Shown: in pieces, positions 7,417-10,260 of the stretch
Position numbering within the stretch: position 1 is the stretch's first letter
Layout of the letters: each line of letters begins with the position of its first letter
NCBI GenBank assembly: GCA_945900935.1
Contig: CAMDKT010000160.1
Span: forward strand, 1-10,260
Direction of reading: 5' to 3'
DNA: 10,260 bases
Origin: Candidatus Sulfopaludibacter sp. SbA3
GTDB taxonomy: Bacteria > Acidobacteriota > Terriglobia > Bryobacterales > Bryobacteraceae
Made by a program: the position numbers and the translations under genes
Notes under the pieces: model-generated
What the model was told of the DNA's origin: nothing
The model's database searches: none
Seen by the model: only the letters and a program-made list of their open reading frames with translations

Positions 7417-9765
7417 TCACCTTCTTGCCAGCAAAACATGTCCAGCCCAATTCCGCGGTTGCGCCGCCGCGCCGCCGCCGCGAATGCATGCCAGTTGCGC
7501 CTGTCGCAGCGCCGCGGCCACCGGCAGGCGGCCATCCTGTCCACTCGCCAATCGCTCGTAAAACGCCGAAAAAAACGCTGTCGACTCATCGCCCACCGGC
7601 CACAAGGTCGAAATCACATGCCTCGATCCGGCCGTCAGCCACGCCCGCGTCAAACCCAATTGTCCGGACCCTTTTACCGCCTCGGTCCCGGTGGAATGGC
7701 AGGCGCTCATCACCACAAGCTCGGTGCGCAATCGGAGCGCGGCGATGTCTTCCGCCGTCAATAGCCCCGGAGTGCCGTCGGCTCGGAGTGTCAACGCCAG
7801 CCGCGGCCGCCCTCGCGCCTCCATTGTATGCGTGGCGAAATGGATAATCCCCGGTTGCCATTCAGTGAGCCGCGCCAAAACCGCCTCTTCTCCGCTGTCG
7901 GCCCCGGCGTACAGCGCCGTCTCATAACCCGCCTTTTGCCACACGGCCCGCGCCGCCTCCGCCTCCCTGCGCGTTCCAGGCAGGCGCGGCAAACCGCCCG
8001 CCGCATGGGCCGAACGCGGCCATAGCCAGCCTTGGTCCCGGCGTTCATCCGCACGGTTGAAAATCGGATCGGCGACAGCAAAAAATCGCCGATTCGCCGG
8101 GATCTCCGGAGCCTGCGTCATGGCATTCGGCACTAGCCGCAGCTCCATGTCTTCGGCGAGGTACCGTCCATTCCCGCCCGGCAGCGCTCCAAAAGGAACT
8201 TGAAACAGGCCCTCATCCGCCACGATATCCCACCGCTTCGCCCGCAAGCACTCCCTTTCCAATCCGCCCAATAACATCGCTCGCAGCCTGATCCCCAAGG
8301 CGGTCGCCGCCGGCTGATTCTCTTCAATCGCTTTTCGGAAGGATTCCGCCGCTTCAAGGATCTGTTGCCGGCCGGGGAGGGCTGTCATCACCAGTCCCCG
8401 ATTCGTCCAGACCCACAACCACGAGCCCTCCTGGTGGAGCCAATACGTCAGCACCGCTTCTCCCTCTCCCGGCACTTCCAGTTTCCCCGGCACCGCTCCC
8501 GGGTCCCTCGCGGCGGACGTCTCCCGCTCCAGGATCGTCGCCCGCACCAACTTTAACGCCGCCCCGGCCGATTCCTCTCCGGCGAGCCATCTACTCTCCA
8601 GCCGCCGCGCCTCCGAATACAATGCTCCGGCCTGCCCGCCGCTCTCGCCGATCGCCCCGATGCTCCACGCACGCGTGTTTTGTATCAGCGTGAACATCTC
8701 CGCCGCCAAGGCCGCCTTCGGCTCCTGCCGGTACAGCCGTCCGGCGGTCTGCAAATACCCCTCGAATAACTCCTCCGCCATTCGCCGCTCGGCACCCAAC
8801 CGGGATCGCTCCAGCGGCGGCAATTTGTTCCGCCACTCTTCTACCAATCGCTGTGCCCTCCGGTAGCCCGAAATCCCCGCTTGCAGCCGCCCCTCCGCAC
8901 TCGAAATTCGCGCCTCCTCCGCCCGCAGGATCCATTCCGGAACCGGTATTTCCCGCCCCTCATCCAGAGCCCGCATCGTCCGGTCTATCCACCGCCGCGC
9001 CGCCGCAATGTTTCCCTGCTTCCGGTACAGCCGCGCCAGCTTCCCCTCCGTTAATGGCAGCCGTTTATCGTTAGCCAGCTTTCGCTTGTACCAGGACCGC
9101 GCCAGTAATTCCTCCGCCTCTCCCCCGCGACCGCCTTCCTGTTCGGACAGCTCATATCCCCACCAATCCAAAATGTCGGCCTCCAGCGATCGGGAATCCG
9201 CCGCCTCCGCACTTTCCAGCGCTTCCCTCCAAATCGGCACCGCCGCATCCACGCCCCGCGCTTTCGCCATCGCCCGCCCGAAACTCATCAGCGTTCGCAC
9301 TTGCCTCTCCCGGTCCTGAATCCGCGGCCGGATCGCCGCTCCCCGGCCCGCCGCCGCTCCCGCGGCCTCATAATCTCCAGTCAACACGTATATGTTCGCT
9401 AAACTCGCCTCGACCCCCTGTAGCGTCAGCAGGTCACGCGCTTTCACCGCCGCCTCCCGCCCCGCCAACAAACATCGGATGGCTAAACGATGTTCTTCCA
9501 ACATCATGTGCGCACCGCCCAGGTTCAATAAAAAGCGCCCCTGCAATCCCCAGTCCCCGGCTCGCATGGCCTCCGCCGCTTCCGCGCTCAACTGTTCTAC
9601 CGCTTTCCGGTATTCGCCCGCCCGCAGCGCCGCTGTTCCCGCCACACGCGATCCCGCAACGGCCTTGCCCAGCCGTGCCGCTTCCGGATCAACACCTCGG
9701 ACTGGCAAAATTCCGCTGCAACTCGCGACGATGACTAACCCGGCGATAACTCCCGTCAGGCGCAT
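7417..9765 (-). CDS. TPR-CHAT caspase-like protease, predicted lipoprotein
   Basis: 782 residues. The N-terminus MRLTGVIAGLVIVASC looks like a lipoprotein signal with lipobox V-A-S-Cys16, so the protein is probably exported and membrane-anchored. Residues about 40-370 are helical repeats of TPR type (for example AGEYRKAVEQLSAEAAEAMR and VLTGDYEAAGAAAGRG). The C-terminal CHAT domain spans about 435-782: VADEGLFQVPFGALPG at 515-530, catalytic His in HFATH (642-646, probably H646), catalytic Cys689 in LVVMSACHSTGTE, then GQLGLTRAWLTAG at 701-713 and a STLWPVGD strand-loop at 719-726. Both dyad residues are present, so it should be an active cysteine peptidase of the separase/caspase clan. The ATG has AAGGGG 4 nt upstream. 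It heads a leftward operon with the sigma and anti-sigma genes. The substrate is unknown; the anti-sigma factor is the natural candidate. Confidence 0.87.
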   Translation of the reverse strand: MRLTGVIAGLVIVASCSGILPVRGVDPEAARLGKAVAGSRVAGTAALRAGEYRKAVEQLSAEAAEAMRAGDWGLQGRFLLNLGGAHMMLEEHRLAIRCLLAGREAAVKARDLLTLQGVEASLANIYVLTGDYEAAGAAAGRGAAIRPRIQDRERQVRTLMSFGRAMAKARGVDAAVPIWREALESAEAADSRSLEADILDWWGYELSEQEGGRGGEAEELLARSWYKRKLANDKRLPLTEGKLARLYRKQGNIAAARRWIDRTMRALDEGREIPVPEWILRAEEARISSAEGRLQAGISGYRRAQRLVEEWRNKLPPLERSRLGAERRMAEELFEGYLQTAGRLYRQEPKAALAAEMFTLIQNTRAWSIGAIGESGGQAGALYSEARRLESRWLAGEESAGAALKLVRATILERETSAARDPGAVPGKLEVPGEGEAVLTYWLHQEGSWLWVWTNRGLVMTALPGRQQILEAAESFRKAIEENQPAATALGIRLRAMLLGGLERECLRAKRWDIVADEGLFQVPFGALPGGNGRYLAEDMELRLVPNAMTQAPEIPANRRFFAVADPIFNRADERRDQGWLWPRSAHAAGGLPRLPGTRREAEAARAVWQKAGYETALYAGADSGEEAVLARLTEWQPGIIHFATHTMEARGRPRLALTLRADGTPGLLTAEDIAALRLRTELVVMSACHSTGTEAVKGSGQLGLTRAWLTAGSRHVISTLWPVGDESTAFFSAFYERLASGQDGRLPVAAALRQAQLACIRGGGAAAQPRNWAGHVLLARR

Positions 9766-9810
9766 GGAACCCCTTAACAGAATCGGTATAGCTGGTCGCG
9801 GTTGCTGGCG

Positions 9811-9846
9811 TCCTAGGAGTTCTCCCTGAGGGGAGTACTCCTAGGA
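9811..9846. repeat. Long inverted repeat at the TPR-CHAT promoter, likely operator or 5' hairpin
   Basis: A 16-bp left arm (9811-9826) and 16-bp right arm (9831-9846) pair with one mismatch around a TGAG loop. Each arm also contains a GGAG-N2-CTCC element: GGAGTTCTCC at 9816-9825 (imperfect palindrome) and GGAGTACTCC at 9832-9841 (perfect). The repeat touches the -10 box and covers the predicted transcription start, the usual place for a repressor site. No T-tract follows on either strand, so a terminator is unlikely. Confidence 0.65.
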
Positions 9847-9873
9847 TCATACCAGACTTGGCAACTAGTGCAA
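9846..9873 (-). promoter_or_regulatory. Predicted sigma70-type promoter of the TPR-CHAT/sigma/anti-sigma operon
   Basis: On the minus strand: -35 TTGCAC (9873-9868), 16-nt spacer, -10 TATGAT (9851-9846) preceded by TGG, an extended -10. The predicted start is an A near 9839, giving a 5' leader of about 74 nt to the ATG at 9765. The match is to a housekeeping promoter rather than an ECF-type GGAAC promoter, so the operon may not depend on its own sigma factor for basal expression. Confidence 0.55.
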
Positions 9874-10260
9874 CCCGAAAGTGTGGGATTTGCATTTGTC
9901 TTGCGACTGTGCGCGCAAGAGGTTTATTTAGTTACGCATAGGGTCACAGTCCGGGAATAGTAATGATGATGATGTCATCCATAGGAACCCCCGGATCTCA
10001 GTGGCTTTGGGCCACCTCAACCACAAGGTACCTCATGGTCTAGTACTAGTCCGGTCATTCAAAATTGCAATTAACTGAAAACAAAGCAAATATAAATTTT
10101 CAAAATCTGTGACGCTCTTGCAAAACTTTCCAAAAAACGCTTGCGGTGTGTGGTACGTAAGGCTCGATGGGATGGCTGGGGCGGTTTCTATCAGTTTTGC
10201 TCATAAAACAGAAATCGAGGCAATACGGGTCTAAAGCCGTCCTCGTTACACTCGCTTTTC
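9874..10260. other. Apparently non-coding, AT-richer region with short palindromes
   Basis: No convincing gene is seen in either direction. The composition is visibly richer in A and T than the coding parts, most of all at about 10053-10135. It holds several short symmetric elements: TCTTGCG/CGCAAGA (9899-9920, 8-nt loop), a GATGATG run before TCATC (9963-9979), GTGGC/GCCAC (10001-10015), CTAGTACTAG (10040-10049, extendable to 10037-10052 with one mismatch pair) and AATTGCAATT (10063-10072). It probably contains regulatory DNA for the leftward operon and for a gene beyond the right edge. An open frame from ATG 10167 runs off the edge but is too short to judge. Confidence 0.5.

Noticed and set aside
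7089..7847. 252-codon open frame on the plus strand over the sigma and CHAT genes
   Set aside because: It crosses two real minus-strand genes and its product is Pro/Arg/Ser-rich without conserved motifs.
9811..9846. Reading the long inverted repeat as an intrinsic terminator
   Set aside because: No T-tract follows on either strand, and it lies at the promoter of the downstream operon rather than behind a gene.
6051..9873. Type III-E CRISPR (Craspase) locus
   Set aside because: No repeat array, gRAMP/Cas7-11, Csx30 or Csx31 is seen; only the TPR-CHAT plus sigma theme is shared.
10100..10258. Leftward open frame entering from the right edge and ending at TGA 10102-10100
   Set aside because: 52 codons without a recognisable domain; an open frame of this length occurs easily by chance across six frames.
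10167..10260. Rightward open frame from ATG 10167 running off the edge, with AAGG nearby
   Set aside because: Only 31 codons are visible and no family is recognisable; it could be a real gene start but cannot be supported here.

Overview
The window looks like a chromosomal segment of a Gram-negative soil-type bacterium, most likely Acidobacteriota of the Solibacter/Bryobacter kind. This is inferred from gene content and protein style, not from a database search. It has high-GC coding DNA, an LPS-type KDO-8-phosphate phosphatase, an exported TPR-CHAT protein tied to an ECF sigma/anti-sigma pair, and a TIM-barrel sugar phosphate isomerase/epimerase relic next to an NTF2-like secreted protein.

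Bases 1-4829 are transcribed leftward (minus strand) in the order tilS (tRNA-Ile lysidine synthase), ftsH (membrane AAA+ zinc protease), a HAD phosphatase whose ATG overlaps the ftsH stop (TAATG), a decayed sugar phosphate isomerase/epimerase pseudogene (335-880), and a secreted NTF2/DUF4440-like protein cut by the left edge. The 74 bp between tilS and ftsH can fold into a three-way junction.

Bases 4850-6054 are transcribed rightward: kdsC, then a protein with an N-terminal ACT domain and a conserved C-terminal domain resembling archaeal DUF5612 proteins. The two overlap by ATGA. kdsC and tilS are divergent and only 20 bp apart, and both appear to start with TTG.

Bases 6051-9873 form a second leftward operon. 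A sigma70-like promoter with an extended -10 abuts a long near-perfect palindrome. It drives a 782-residue lipoprotein-like TPR-CHAT protease with an intact His/Cys dyad, then an ECF-type sigma factor 9 bp later. A structured 64-bp gap with three tandem hairpins follows, and then a single-pass membrane anti-sigma factor with a zinc-binding HxxxCxxC motif. The layout suggests that a caspase-like protease on the outer face of the inner membrane (or outer membrane) controls sigma-factor release. It recalls the TPR-CHAT/Csx30/sigma module of type III-E CRISPR systems, but there is no CRISPR component here. This is the most interesting system in the window.

Bases 9874-10260 contain no supported gene. 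They are AT-richer, with several short palindromes, and probably form the regulatory region shared with whatever lies beyond the right edge. No tRNA, rRNA, CRISPR array or insertion sequence was recognised.
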